Shown here piece after piece: positions 14,647 through 21,841 of a stretch of 64,000 bases of DNA (positions are counted from its first letter, which is position 1; each line of letters starts with the position of its first letter). The notes under the pieces are model-generated. The model saw only the letters and a program-made list of their open reading frames with translations. It searched no databases and was not told the origin of the DNA. This DNA is from Streptomyces sp. R21. Its GTDB lineage: Bacteria; Actinomycetota; Actinomycetes; Streptomycetales; Streptomycetaceae. The position numbers were made by a program, and so were the translations under genes. Location: NCBI RefSeq assembly GCF_041051975.1, contig NZ_CP163435.1, forward strand, positions 4,960,001 through 5,024,000, in the 5' to 3' direction.

Positions 14647-15846
14647 TCACGCCTGTGCCTGAAGGCGGCCCAGGTGGTGCTGGACGTGGTCCAGCGCTCC
14701 CTGCCGACGCCCCGGGACGCGCAAGCGCAAGTCGGCGAGCGCGGGGCCGAGTTCGCGGGCCCGCGCCGTGTCGTCGATGCGCCCCCACTGGTGGTGCGCC
14801 CGGTCGACCGCCGACTCCACGGCGGGCGTGTGCGCGGCCTGCCCCGCACCGAGCCGCGCGGCGGCCACCGCCAGCCAGATCCGGCAACTCCCCTCCGCGT
14901 CCCCCGCGAACATCGCCAGGTCCGCCCGCACCTCCATCCAGTGCAGCACCTGCTCCGAGCCGGGCCCGTGCGCCCGCAGCGCGCTCTGCTCCCGGTGGGA
15001 GGCGAGGGCGGCGGCTTCGGCGTGACGGCCCGCTTGGACGGCGGCGCTGATAGCAGCGTGGGGGTCGACCGTCAGCCCGTCGTGGGGGTCCCCCCGCTCG
15101 AGCGAAGCCGAGAGTGGGGGAGATTCAGGACGAGGCCGTTCAGGCCGATACGGGGGTCTGGGGGCGCTGTATCCATCAGCGGCTACGCCGCGGGCCCCAG
15201 GGACACCCGCACCAACGCCGGCCGGCGAGAGGACGAGATCCGCAGAACCCCCCTCATCCGCGATACGCAACAGCGCCTGCTGATGCAACTGCGGCAACGG
15301 CGGCCGGTGCCCGCTCCGCAGGATGGTCGCGACGGCCTTCAGGTACGCAGGCTGCGCCACGGCCCGCCGTGGCGGAGGCGGCGCGACCCTTCCGTAGACC
15401 GCGGCCGCAGGCCCGGCGGTCAGCGGGTGCGCCCCGAGATGCAGCCAGGTCTCCGCGTCGGTGTGGAGGTCGACGAAGAGGCTGGTGGTGCCGGGGGCGC
15501 GCAGCCGGAGTTCCTCGGTGACCCAGTGCCAGGGGAAGCCGGTGTAGCGGACGGTCGCGGGAGTGGTGCGGGCCAGCGCGAGGTGCGGAAGCCGTTGGCG
15601 GCGGTCGAGTTGGAGCTGTCCGGCGAGGAAGACGGTGAGCGGGCCGGGTGCGGCGGCCGCGGCGCGCAGCCGGGTGAGAACGGCCTGCGGCTCCAGCGGG
15701 TCGGCGAGTTCGACGACGTTCGCGGTGTCGGTGCCGGAGAGCACCGCGGGGGTGACCGCCGCGAGGACGGGGAGCACGGAGGCCGCGTCCACCAGACACC
15801 CCTTGCCGACCGGCGAGGCCGCGAGGAGCAGCACGGTTCCGGGCAT
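14647..15846 (-). CDS. Two-domain protein: degenerate caspase-like N-terminus and helical repeat C-terminus
   Basis: A 399-residue protein; ATG 15846 follows GGGGAGGG. Residues 1-150 alternate strands and helices: TVLLLAASPVGKG, LTVFLAGQLQL, then TTSLFVDLHTDAETW. These sit where caspase-like peptidases have the AGHG His motif and the D-x-CxSG Cys motif, but both catalytic residues are absent. That reading is tentative. The middle (about 200-260) is disordered and contains a peptide encoded by an inserted Streptomyces repeat at 15083-15122. The C-terminus (about 270-385) is Ala/Glu-rich helical and resembles TPR units (AAVQAGRHAEAAALASHREQ, DLAMFAGDAEGSCRIWLAVA). Known relatives are unnamed. 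It converges with the epimerase. Confidence 0.75.
   Translation of the reverse strand: MPGTVLLLAASPVGKGCLVDAASVLPVLAAVTPAVLSGTDTANVVELADPLEPQAVLTRLRAAAAAPGPLTVFLAGQLQLDRRQRLPHLALARTTPATVRYTGFPWHWVTEELRLRAPGTTSLFVDLHTDAETWLHLGAHPLTAGPAAAVYGRVAPPPPRRAVAQPAYLKAVATILRSGHRPPLPQLHQQALLRIADEGGSADLVLSPAGVGAGVPGARGVAADGYSAPRPPYRPERPRPESPPLSASLERGDPHDGLTVDPHAAISAAVQAGRHAEAAALASHREQSALRAHGPGSEQVLHWMEVRADLAMFAGDAEGSCRIWLAVAAARLGAGQAAHTPAVESAVDRAHHQWGRIDDTARARELGPALADLRLRVPGRRQGALDHVQHHLGRLQAQA
15083..15122 (+). repeat. Streptomyces dispersed inverted repeat inserted in a coding sequence
   Basis: About 40 bp with GTGGGGGT and CCCCCGCTCGAGCGAAGC followed by CGAGAGTGGGGGAG. CCCCC-G-CTC and GAG-T-GGGGG form an inverted repeat. 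I recognise this as a very common dispersed element in Streptomyces genomes, usually intergenic. Here it lies inside the gene at 14647-15846 and reads through in frame as SPPLSASLERG on the minus strand. Confidence 0.75.
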
Positions 15847-15903
15847 GGTTCCCTCCCCATCGATCACGTACGCGAGCACCGTAACCGCTGCGGGTGCAAA
15901 CCC

Positions 15904-17016
15904 TCACCCCTGGGCGGTGGGAAGGGTCACCTCGAAGCGGCAGCCCCCGGTGACGTTGCGTACGGCCGCGCGCCCCTGGTGGGCCTCCACGATGCCCCGC
16001 ACGATGGCGAGGCCGAGGCCCGCTCCGGCGGGGGGCGTTCGGGCGTGGGTGCCGCGCCAGCCGGTGTCGAAGACGCGCGGGAGGTCCTCCTCGGGGATGC
16101 CGCCGCAGCCGTCGGTGACGGACAGGACGACGCCCTCCGCGGAGCGTTCCGCGGCGACCGCGACCGTGCCGTCGGCGGGGGTGCGGCGGATCGCGTTGAC
16201 GAGGAGGTTGCCCAGAACCCGGCTCATCTCCTTGCCGTCGACCTCGACCGGCACCGGCTCGATACGGTCGCCGACCAGCCGTACGCCGAGTTCGCGGGCG
16301 AGCGGGTCCGCGCCCGCCAGGGCGTCGCCGACGAGGTCGTACAGCGACATCCGGGAGGGCGAGAGCGCGAGGGCGCCCGCGTGGATGCGGGAGAGTTCGA
16401 AGAGGTCGCCGACCATGTCGTTGAGACGTTCGACCTCGGTGCGGATCTGGCGGAGGTAGCGGTCCGGGTCGGCCGCGACGCCGTCCTCCAGGGCCTCGGA
16501 CATCGCGCGCAGGCCCGCGAGGGGGGTGCGCAGGTCGTGCGAGATCCAGGCGACGAGTTCGCGCCGGGAGGTCTCCAGGGCGCGTTCGCGGTCGCGGGAC
16601 TCGGCGAGCTTGGCGCTGGTGGTCTGCAACTCGCGGCCCAGCGCGGCGAGTTCGGCGGTCGCCGCGCCGTGCGGGGCGGCGAAGGCGCCGCCGTCGCCGA
16701 AGGAGCGGGCGGCGAGGGTGAGTTCCCGGCTGCGGGCGACGACCCAGCGGCCGAGGAGCAGGGCGGTGACGAGGGAGACCACCGCGGCCATCGCGACGAC
16801 CGTCGTGACGACCTTCAGGTCGTGCGGCGACAGGAACATCGCCCACGCCACGGCCAGCGTGCCCGCGAGCATCGCGGTCACCGCCACCACGGCGACGACG
16901 GCGAGCGACGCGGTCAGCGAGCGGCGCCGGATCACCCGGAGCGCGAACGCCCCGAGCAGCCCGGCCGCGGCGGCGCCGAGGAAGGCGAAGAGGGCGATGA
17001 GGAGTGTGTCGTGCAT
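15904..17016 (-). CDS. Sensor histidine kinase
   Basis: A 370-residue membrane kinase. There are membrane segments at about 5-27, 38-60 and 70-90, then a HAMP-like linker (about 90-140) and a dimerisation/phosphoacceptor helix with His160 in WISHDLRTPLAGLRAM. The ATP-binding domain has N-box RVLGNLLVNAI, G1 VTDGCGGIP and G2 AGAGLGLAIVRGIVEAH. The extracytoplasmic loops are short, so it probably senses an envelope or intramembrane signal. It is immediately downstream (3 bp gap) of a response regulator and forms an operon with it. It is followed at 15846 by an unrelated gene on the same strand. Confidence 0.95.
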   Translation of the reverse strand: MHDTLLIALFAFLGAAAAGLLGAFALRVIRRRSLTASLAVVAVVAVTAMLAGTLAVAWAMFLSPHDLKVVTTVVAMAAVVSLVTALLLGRWVVARSRELTLAARSFGDGGAFAAPHGAATAELAALGRELQTTSAKLAESRDRERALETSRRELVAWISHDLRTPLAGLRAMSEALEDGVAADPDRYLRQIRTEVERLNDMVGDLFELSRIHAGALALSPSRMSLYDLVGDALAGADPLARELGVRLVGDRIEPVPVEVDGKEMSRVLGNLLVNAIRRTPADGTVAVAAERSAEGVVLSVTDGCGGIPEEDLPRVFDTGWRGTHARTPPAGAGLGLAIVRGIVEAHQGRAAVRNVTGGCRFEVTLPTAQG

Positions 17017-17019
17017 GGC

Positions 17020-17799
17020 TCACGGCTCCTGTGCGACCGGTGAGTCCGCTTCGGGTGTGGGCTCCTCGAAGCGGTAGCCCACCCCCCACACGGTCTGGAT
17101 CAGGCGGGGTCTGCCCGGGTCGTCCTCGACCTTGCCGCGCAGGCGGCGGACGTGCACGGTGACCGTGGACAGGTCGCCGAAGTCCCAGCCCCACACCTCG
17201 CGCATCAGGTCCTCGCGGCTGTAGGCGCGGCCGGGGTTGCGGAGGAAGAACGCGAGGAGGTCGAACTCCCGGATGGTGAGGGCGAGTTCGGCCCCGTCCT
17301 TGGTGGCACGGCGGGCCGCCGGGTCGACGGTGAGACCGGCCGCGCTCAGGGGGCGCAGCGGGCGGGTCGCGGGGCGGGTGCGGCGCAGCACGGACTCGAC
17401 GCGCAGTACCAGCTCGCGCGGGCTGAACGGCTTCGTCACGTAGTCGTCGGCGCCCACCTCCAGGCCCAGAATGCGGTCGTCCTCGTCGCCGCGGGCGGTG
17501 AGCATGATGACGGGCACGGGGCCGCGGCTCCGTATCCGGCGGCACACCTCCAGGCCGTCCATGCCGGGCAGCATCAGGTCCAGTACCACCAGGTCGGGCC
17601 AGTGCGCCGCGGCGCACGCGAGCGCGGCGGGGCCGTCGCCGGCGCGGTCCACGGCGTAGCCCGCGCGGTCGAGGTAGCCGGAGACCACCTCGGCGACGGT
17701 GGGGTCGTCGTCCACCACGAGGACCCTCGCGGGGGCCGACGGGGCGGGGGGCCGCGGAGGTGATTCGTTCGGCTGCGGCATTTCGTGCGGCTGCTGCAT
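17020..17799 (-). CDS. OmpR/PhoB-family response regulator
   Basis: A 259-residue protein with a Pro-rich leader of 23 residues. Receiver domain about 24-140: acidic pair in VLVVDDDP, phosphoacceptor Asp74 in VVLDLMLPGMDG, Thr in MLTARG and Lys in DYVTKPFSPREL. C-terminal winged helix about 155-245: AELALTIREFDLLAFFLRNPG, SREDLMREVWG, STVTVHVRRLRGKVE, WGVGYRFE. The start is uncertain: ATG 17799 and ATG 17781 both lack good ribosome binding sites. It is transcribed with the kinase at 15904-17016. Targets are unknown; the divergent glycosyltransferase at 17912 is a possible one. Confidence 0.93.
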   Translation of the reverse strand: MQQPHEMPQPNESPPRPPAPSAPARVLVVDDDPTVAEVVSGYLDRAGYAVDRAGDGPAALACAAAHWPDLVVLDLMLPGMDGLEVCRRIRSRGPVPVIMLTARGDEDDRILGLEVGADDYVTKPFSPRELVLRVESVLRRTRPATRPLRPLSAAGLTVDPAARRATKDGAELALTIREFDLLAFFLRNPGRAYSREDLMREVWGWDFGDLSTVTVHVRRLRGKVEDDPGRPRLIQTVWGVGYRFEEPTPEADSPVAQEP

Positions 17800-17911
17800 A
17801 TGACCAGCGTCGCACCGTGCCCGCGTGGAGGGCGCCGTACGGCGTGGACGTCCGTGTTTCGTAAGGAGCGGGAGTCGGAAATGTCTTTTTCGTCTCCGTA
17901 GGGTGAAAGCC

Positions 17912-18610
17912 GTGACGACCTCTCCCGTGAACCCCGAAGAGCCTGGTGTGGACGTGGTGCTGCCCTGCCTCGACGAGGCCGACGCGCTGCCCTGGGTGCT
18001 GGCCCGGATCCCGCCCGGCTGGCGCGCGATCGTCGTGGACAACGGCTCCACCGACGGCTCCGCGGACATCGCCCGCGGGCTCGGTGCGACCGTCGTGCGC
18101 GAGGAGCGGCGCGGGTTCGGCGCCGCCTGCCACGCCGGGCTGACCGCCGCCACCGCCGACATCGTCTGCTTCTGCGACTGCGACGCCTCGCTCGATCCGT
18201 CGCTCCTCGTGCCGTTCGTGCGCGAGGTGCGGGGTGGCGGGGCCGATCTTGTGCTCGGGCGGCGGCGGCCTCGGGGGCGGGGCGCCTGGCCGGCGCACGC
18301 CCGCGCGGGGAATCTCGCGCTCTCGCATCTGCTGCGGCGGCGTACGGGGTTGCGACTGCACGACCTCGGGCCGTTGCGGGCCGCTCGGCGTGAAGCGCTG
18401 CTTGGGCTCGGGCTGTCCGACCGGCGCAGTGGTTATCCGCTGCAGATGGTCGTGCGGGCGGCTGACGCCGGGTGGCGGGTGGTCGAGCACGACGTGCCGT
18501 ATCTGCCCCGGGCCGGGGCTTCCAAGGTCACGGGGACCTGGCGGGGGACCTGGCAGGCGGTGGTGGACATGCGGCGCGTGCTGGCCGAGGCCGTGACGAA
18601 AACCCCGTAG
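17912..18610 (+). CDS. Family 2 glycosyltransferase
   Basis: A 232-residue GT-A fold enzyme starting at GTG 17912 (an in-frame GTG at 17903 is also possible). Motifs: VDVVLPCLDEADALPWVL, WRAIVVDNGSTDGSADIA with the first aspartates of the nucleotide-binding site, FGAACHAGLTAATADIVCFCDCDASLDP with the DxD-like metal site, and LHDLGPLRAARREALLGLGL. No membrane helix is evident. It resembles polyprenyl-phosphate or UDP-sugar transferases of the DPM1-like type, but the acceptor is unknown. It starts a plus-strand group with a second transferase and a methyltransferase, so the three may act on one glycan or lipid. Confidence 0.9.
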   Translation: MTTSPVNPEEPGVDVVLPCLDEADALPWVLARIPPGWRAIVVDNGSTDGSADIARGLGATVVREERRGFGAACHAGLTAATADIVCFCDCDASLDPSLLVPFVREVRGGGADLVLGRRRPRGRGAWPAHARAGNLALSHLLRRRTGLRLHDLGPLRAARREALLGLGLSDRRSGYPLQMVVRAADAGWRVVEHDVPYLPRAGASKVTGTWRGTWQAVVDMRRVLAEAVTKTP

Positions 18611-18647
18611 GGCCCACCAGCCACCCACCACACCGGAGGCACCCTCA

Positions 18648-19274
18648 GTGACCACCCTGCTCGTCATCGCCAAGGAGCCACGGCCGGGGCGTGTGAAGAC
18701 CCGGCTCACACCCCCGTTCACCCCCGAGGAAGCCGCCTCGCTCGCCGAAGCGGCCCTGCGGGACACGCTGGACGCCGTACTCGCGACGCCCGCCCGGCGG
18801 CGGGTGCTGGTGCTGGACGGGGCCCCCGGGCCCTGGCTGCCGCCCGGCTTCGACGTCGTAGCGCAGTGCGAAGGCGGCCTCGACGAGCGGCTGGCCGCGG
18901 CGTTCGCCGGGTGCGCGGGGCCGGCGCTGCTGGTCGGGATGGACACACCGCAGGTGAAGCCGGGGCTGCTCGCCACCGACTGGGCGGAGTGCGACGCGTA
19001 CTTCGGGCCCGCCGAGGACGGCGGGTTCTGGGCGCTCGGGCTGGCCGCACCGGACCCGGACCTGCTGCGCGGCGTCCCGATGTCGACGGACACCACCGGC
19101 GCCGTACAGCGGCAGCGGCTCGTCGCGGCGGGCCTGCGGGTGCGCGAGCTGCCGCGGCTGCGGGACGTCGACACGGCGTACGACGCGGAGGTGGTCGCCG
19201 CCGACGCGCCGCACGGGCGGTTCGCGGCGGAACTGGCCCGGCTGACCGCGGGCACGGCGGGCGTCGCCCGATGA
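18648..19274 (+). CDS. TIGR04282/DUF2064-family glycosyltransferase
   Basis: A 208-residue protein. Hallmarks are LLVIAKEPRPGRVKTRL at the N-terminus (the K-P-x-P-G-x-V-K-T-R-L motif of the rSAM/arsenosugar-associated DUF2064 family), PALLVGMDTPQVKPGLL with the DTP metal motif, and AEDGGFWALGL. These proteins have a nucleotide-diphospho-sugar transferase fold. ATG 18648 follows a GGAGG-like sequence, and the stop overlaps the next start (ATGA), so it is coupled to the methyltransferase. It lies 37 bp after the family 2 transferase. Confidence 0.9.
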   Translation: MTTLLVIAKEPRPGRVKTRLTPPFTPEEAASLAEAALRDTLDAVLATPARRRVLVLDGAPGPWLPPGFDVVAQCEGGLDERLAAAFAGCAGPALLVGMDTPQVKPGLLATDWAECDAYFGPAEDGGFWALGLAAPDPDLLRGVPMSTDTTGAVQRQRLVAAGLRVRELPRLRDVDTAYDAEVVAADAPHGRFAAELARLTAGTAGVAR

Positions 19275-20095
19275 CCACCGTGGCCGACAGCGGCACAGAC
19301 ACCGACACCGACACGGACACCGGCCCCGAAGCCGCGGGCGCCTGGTGCGCCGACCCCTACGCCGACGCCCTGCGCACCGGCCGCGGCCCTCTCTTCCTGC
19401 GCCGCACCGACGGCTGGCTGCTCCCGCTGGAGGTCGAGCGGTGGTGCGCCGGGGCCGACGCCGCCGATCTGGACCTGCTGCGGCGCTGCGAGGGCGCCGT
19501 GCTCGACGTGGGGTGCGGGCCCGGACGGCTGGTCGCGGCGCTCGCCGGGCAGGGGCGCCGGGCACTGGGCATCGACGTCAGCGAGGCCGCCGTCGAGCAC
19601 ACCGTGCGGGTCGGCGGACAGGCCCTGCGGCGGTCCGTCTTCGAGACGGTGCCCGGCGAGGGCCGCTGGGGCACCGCCCTCCTCGTCGACGGCAACGTCG
19701 GCATCGGCGGCGACCCGCGCGCCCTGCTCCGGCGGATGTCCGAACTCCTCGCCCCGGGCGGGCTGTTGATCGCCGAGACCGTGCCGGTGGACGACGTCGA
19801 CGAGCGCGTGCGTGTGCGCGTCGCCGACGGCCGGGGTGCCACCGGCGCGCCCTTCCTCTGGGCCCGCCTCGGCACCCCGGCCCTGCTGCGGCACGCGCTG
19901 CGCACCGGCTGGCACCCCGCCGATCAGTGGACGACCGGCGGCCGCTCCTTCGCCGCCCTGCGCAACCGCAGCGACCGCCGCGAGCGAAGCGAGCGCAATG
20001 CCAGGAGCGCCGCCGAGCCACCGAACAGCACGGCCGTGATCAGCAGCCAGCGGGCCATGAAGCCGTCGCCGGACAGGCCGGTCTTGGACGCGTAG
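19271..20095 (+). CDS. SAM-dependent class I methyltransferase with antisense-overlapping tail
   Basis: A 274-residue ORF. A DT-repeat leader is followed by PLFLRRTDGWLLPLEVERW. Motif I is VLDVGCGPGRLVAALAGQG (residues about 78-96), then GIDVSEAAVE, TALLVDGNVGIGGDP, MSELLAPGGLLIAETVPVD and the C-terminal TGWHPADQWTTGGRSFAALR. The catalytic domain ends near residue 234. The remaining 40 residues are low-complexity and lie entirely opposite the coding region of the membrane protein at 19924-20442, which suggests that an original stop codon was lost. It is probably a methyltransferase of the glycosyltransferase cluster; the substrate is unknown. Confidence 0.88.
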   Translation: MTTVADSGTDTDTDTDTGPEAAGAWCADPYADALRTGRGPLFLRRTDGWLLPLEVERWCAGADAADLDLLRRCEGAVLDVGCGPGRLVAALAGQGRRALGIDVSEAAVEHTVRVGGQALRRSVFETVPGEGRWGTALLVDGNVGIGGDPRALLRRMSELLAPGGLLIAETVPVDDVDERVRVRVADGRGATGAPFLWARLGTPALLRHALRTGWHPADQWTTGGRSFAALRNRSDRRERSERNARSAAEPPNSTAVISSQRAMKPSPDRPVLDA

Positions 20096-20442
20096 CTGTC
20101 CGCGACCTGCCCGCTGATCAGCGGGAACCACATCAGCAGCAGAAGGCCGGAGAGCGCCGCCGGGACGCGGACGTAGAGCGTCCACTCCCGGCGTCCGACG
20201 CCCGCGAGCCCCCGGGTGACGGCCCGGTCGGCGACCGCGTAGAGCGGCAGCAGCACCAGGTCGTGCAGCAGGGCCGCGCCGACGACCCAGAGCGCCACCT
20301 CGAACCAGTCGTCCGCGAGCAGCCGTACGCCCGCGTAGGCGGCGAGCGCGAACGAGCAGGCCAGGAGAAGGATTTGAAGGAGGCTGCCGACCGGAAGCCG
20401 AACCGGAAGCCGGAGCCTTTGGTTCATCAGGGGCCTTCGCAT
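19924..20442 (-). CDS. Four-helix membrane protein coupled to the cytochrome/Moco fusion
   Basis: A 172-residue protein. ATG 20442 overlaps the upstream stop (TGATG), so it is translationally coupled to the molybdenum oxidoreductase. Hydrophobic segments lie at about 20-42, 50-72, 95-118 and 133-152. Basic loops (WTLYVRVPAALSG, DRAVTRGLAGVGRREW) face the cytoplasm. The C-terminus is Arg-rich (RSLRSRRSLRLRRA) and is encoded in the region opposite the methyltransferase tail, so it too may be a run-on. I do not recognise the family. Given the coupling, it may be a partner or electron-transfer subunit of the neighbouring enzyme (inference). Confidence 0.8.
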   Translation of the reverse strand: MRRPLMNQRLRLPVRLPVGSLLQILLLACSFALAAYAGVRLLADDWFEVALWVVGAALLHDLVLLPLYAVADRAVTRGLAGVGRREWTLYVRVPAALSGLLLLMWFPLISGQVADSYASKTGLSGDGFMARWLLITAVLFGGSAALLALRSLRSRRSLRLRRAAKERPPVVH

Positions 20443-21728
20443 CACAGGTCTCCGAACGTCATCCCGGCCACCCACTTGGTGTTGAGCACGCCGGGGGCGG
20501 CGGGCACGATGATCCGCGCCGGGTAGCCGTGGTCGGGGGTCAGGGTCTCGCCGTTGACGTACAGGGCGAGCAGGGAGCGCGGGTCGCGGACCTGGTTGGC
20601 GCGCAGCGCGGCCCTGCGGAACGCGCCGTGGCGCTGGAGGGACTCCACCAGCACGTCGGGCGCGCCCTCCTCGTCGTGACCGACGAGCGCCGCGAGGTCC
20701 CGCAGCCGTACGCCCCGCCACCACTGGTCGGACGTCGACCAGCCCTCCACGCAGGCGATCGGCAACGCGGCGCTGTGCAGGGGGAGTTGAAGGAGTTCGG
20801 CGCGGCTCAGCCGTACGGTGCCGGTGCGGCCGGTGACGACCAGCCGCCATGCTTCCTCGGTCGTCTCCGCCGTGCGGATGCCCGCCACGGCGGCCGTCTT
20901 GTTGATCTGGAAGCCATTGGGGCCGGTGCCCGGTTCTGGGCCGCCGTGCGGTGCGAGTACGGCGGTCTCGCGCAGCGGTCCGTCGAAGTTGCGGCCGGCC
21001 GTGGTGAAGAACAGGAGCAGGGAGGCGCCGCCGACCAGGCCGAGGGCGCCGCGCCGCGAGACGGTCGGCTCGACGGGGTTCGGCGACACCAACTCGTCGG
21101 GTTCCTCACGCGGCTTCGCCCTCTCGTCGGTTTCCTCGTGCGGCTTCTCGCCGGGTTCCTCGCGCAGGGTGCGGATGTTGCGCAGGGCCGCGGGCGTCTT
21201 CAGCACGGCGTGCGCGACGAACGCGGCGAAGAAGACCCAGGCGCCGTAGAAGTGCAGGGGGTAGAAGGAGCCGGGGAAGATGTAGTCGAGCTGGATGTTC
21301 AGGATGCCGGTGGTGAACTCGAAGAGCGCGCCGCCGACCAGCAGGAGCAGCGAGATCCGCTCCAGCGCGTGGGCGATCGAGCGGGCGGGCGGCAGCGCGA
21401 ACAGCTTCGGGATCACCGACCACAGCTTCGCGAGCAGCACGGGGACGAGGACGAGCCCGAGGGCGACGTGCACGCCCTGGTTCAGCCGGTACAGCCAGAC
21501 CGGGTCGGTCGGCCAGGAGAAGAGGTAGAAGCCGAGCAGGCCCTTGTCGGGGGTCTTGTCGTTCACCGGCGCCAGGTCCGGGTTGTAGGCGGCGTACGAC
21601 ACCAGTCCCGTCACGAACAGGGCCGTGATCCCGAGGAGCAGTACGAGGCCGAGCACGGACGTGAACCAGGGGCCGCGCAGGGGGCTGCGCCAGAACCCTG
21701 GGGAGGTGGGGAGCTTGTGGTCGCGCAT
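20442..21728 (-). CDS. Cytochrome b561-like membrane domain fused to sulfite-oxidase-type molybdopterin domain
   Basis: A 428-residue fusion. Residues 20-185 hold four to five membrane helices with histidines suited to haem binding (RLNQGVHVALGLVL, YPLHFYGAWVFFAAFVAHAVL). A Glu/Lys-rich linker (about 188-222) leads to SRRGALGLVGG at 224-234, a twin-arginine-type motif before another hydrophobic helix. The periplasmic domain (250-428) belongs to the YedY/sulfite oxidase family, with molybdenum-ligand Cys326 in ACVEGWSTSDQWW, then LRANQVRDPRSLLALYVNG and the ending GYPARIIVPAAPGVLNTKWVAGM. This puts electron acceptor and molybdenum site in one chain. The substrate is unknown, possibly methionine sulfoxide or another S/N-oxide. 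Confidence 0.9.
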   Translation of the reverse strand: MRDHKLPTSPGFWRSPLRGPWFTSVLGLVLLLGITALFVTGLVSYAAYNPDLAPVNDKTPDKGLLGFYLFSWPTDPVWLYRLNQGVHVALGLVLVPVLLAKLWSVIPKLFALPPARSIAHALERISLLLLVGGALFEFTTGILNIQLDYIFPGSFYPLHFYGAWVFFAAFVAHAVLKTPAALRNIRTLREEPGEKPHEETDERAKPREEPDELVSPNPVEPTVSRRGALGLVGGASLLLFFTTAGRNFDGPLRETAVLAPHGGPEPGTGPNGFQINKTAAVAGIRTAETTEEAWRLVVTGRTGTVRLSRAELLQLPLHSAALPIACVEGWSTSDQWWRGVRLRDLAALVGHDEEGAPDVLVESLQRHGAFRRAALRANQVRDPRSLLALYVNGETLTPDHGYPARIIVPAAPGVLNTKWVAGMTFGDL

Positions 21729-21841
21729 GTTCCGACCGTAGGCAGGGGCACCCCCGAAAGAGGGCCCACGACTGATGACGAAACGCTGACGTCCGGTGCT
21801 GTGACCCCTTCGGCCGCCCTACCCCGACCTAGCGTTCCCCT

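Noticed and set aside
15254..20185. Open frame of more than 1600 codons on the minus strand
   Set aside because: It runs across the true kinase, regulator, glycosyltransferase and methyltransferase genes in the wrong frame. Its translation is Arg/Pro/Gly-rich and lacks domain motifs; long empty frames are expected in DNA of this GC content.
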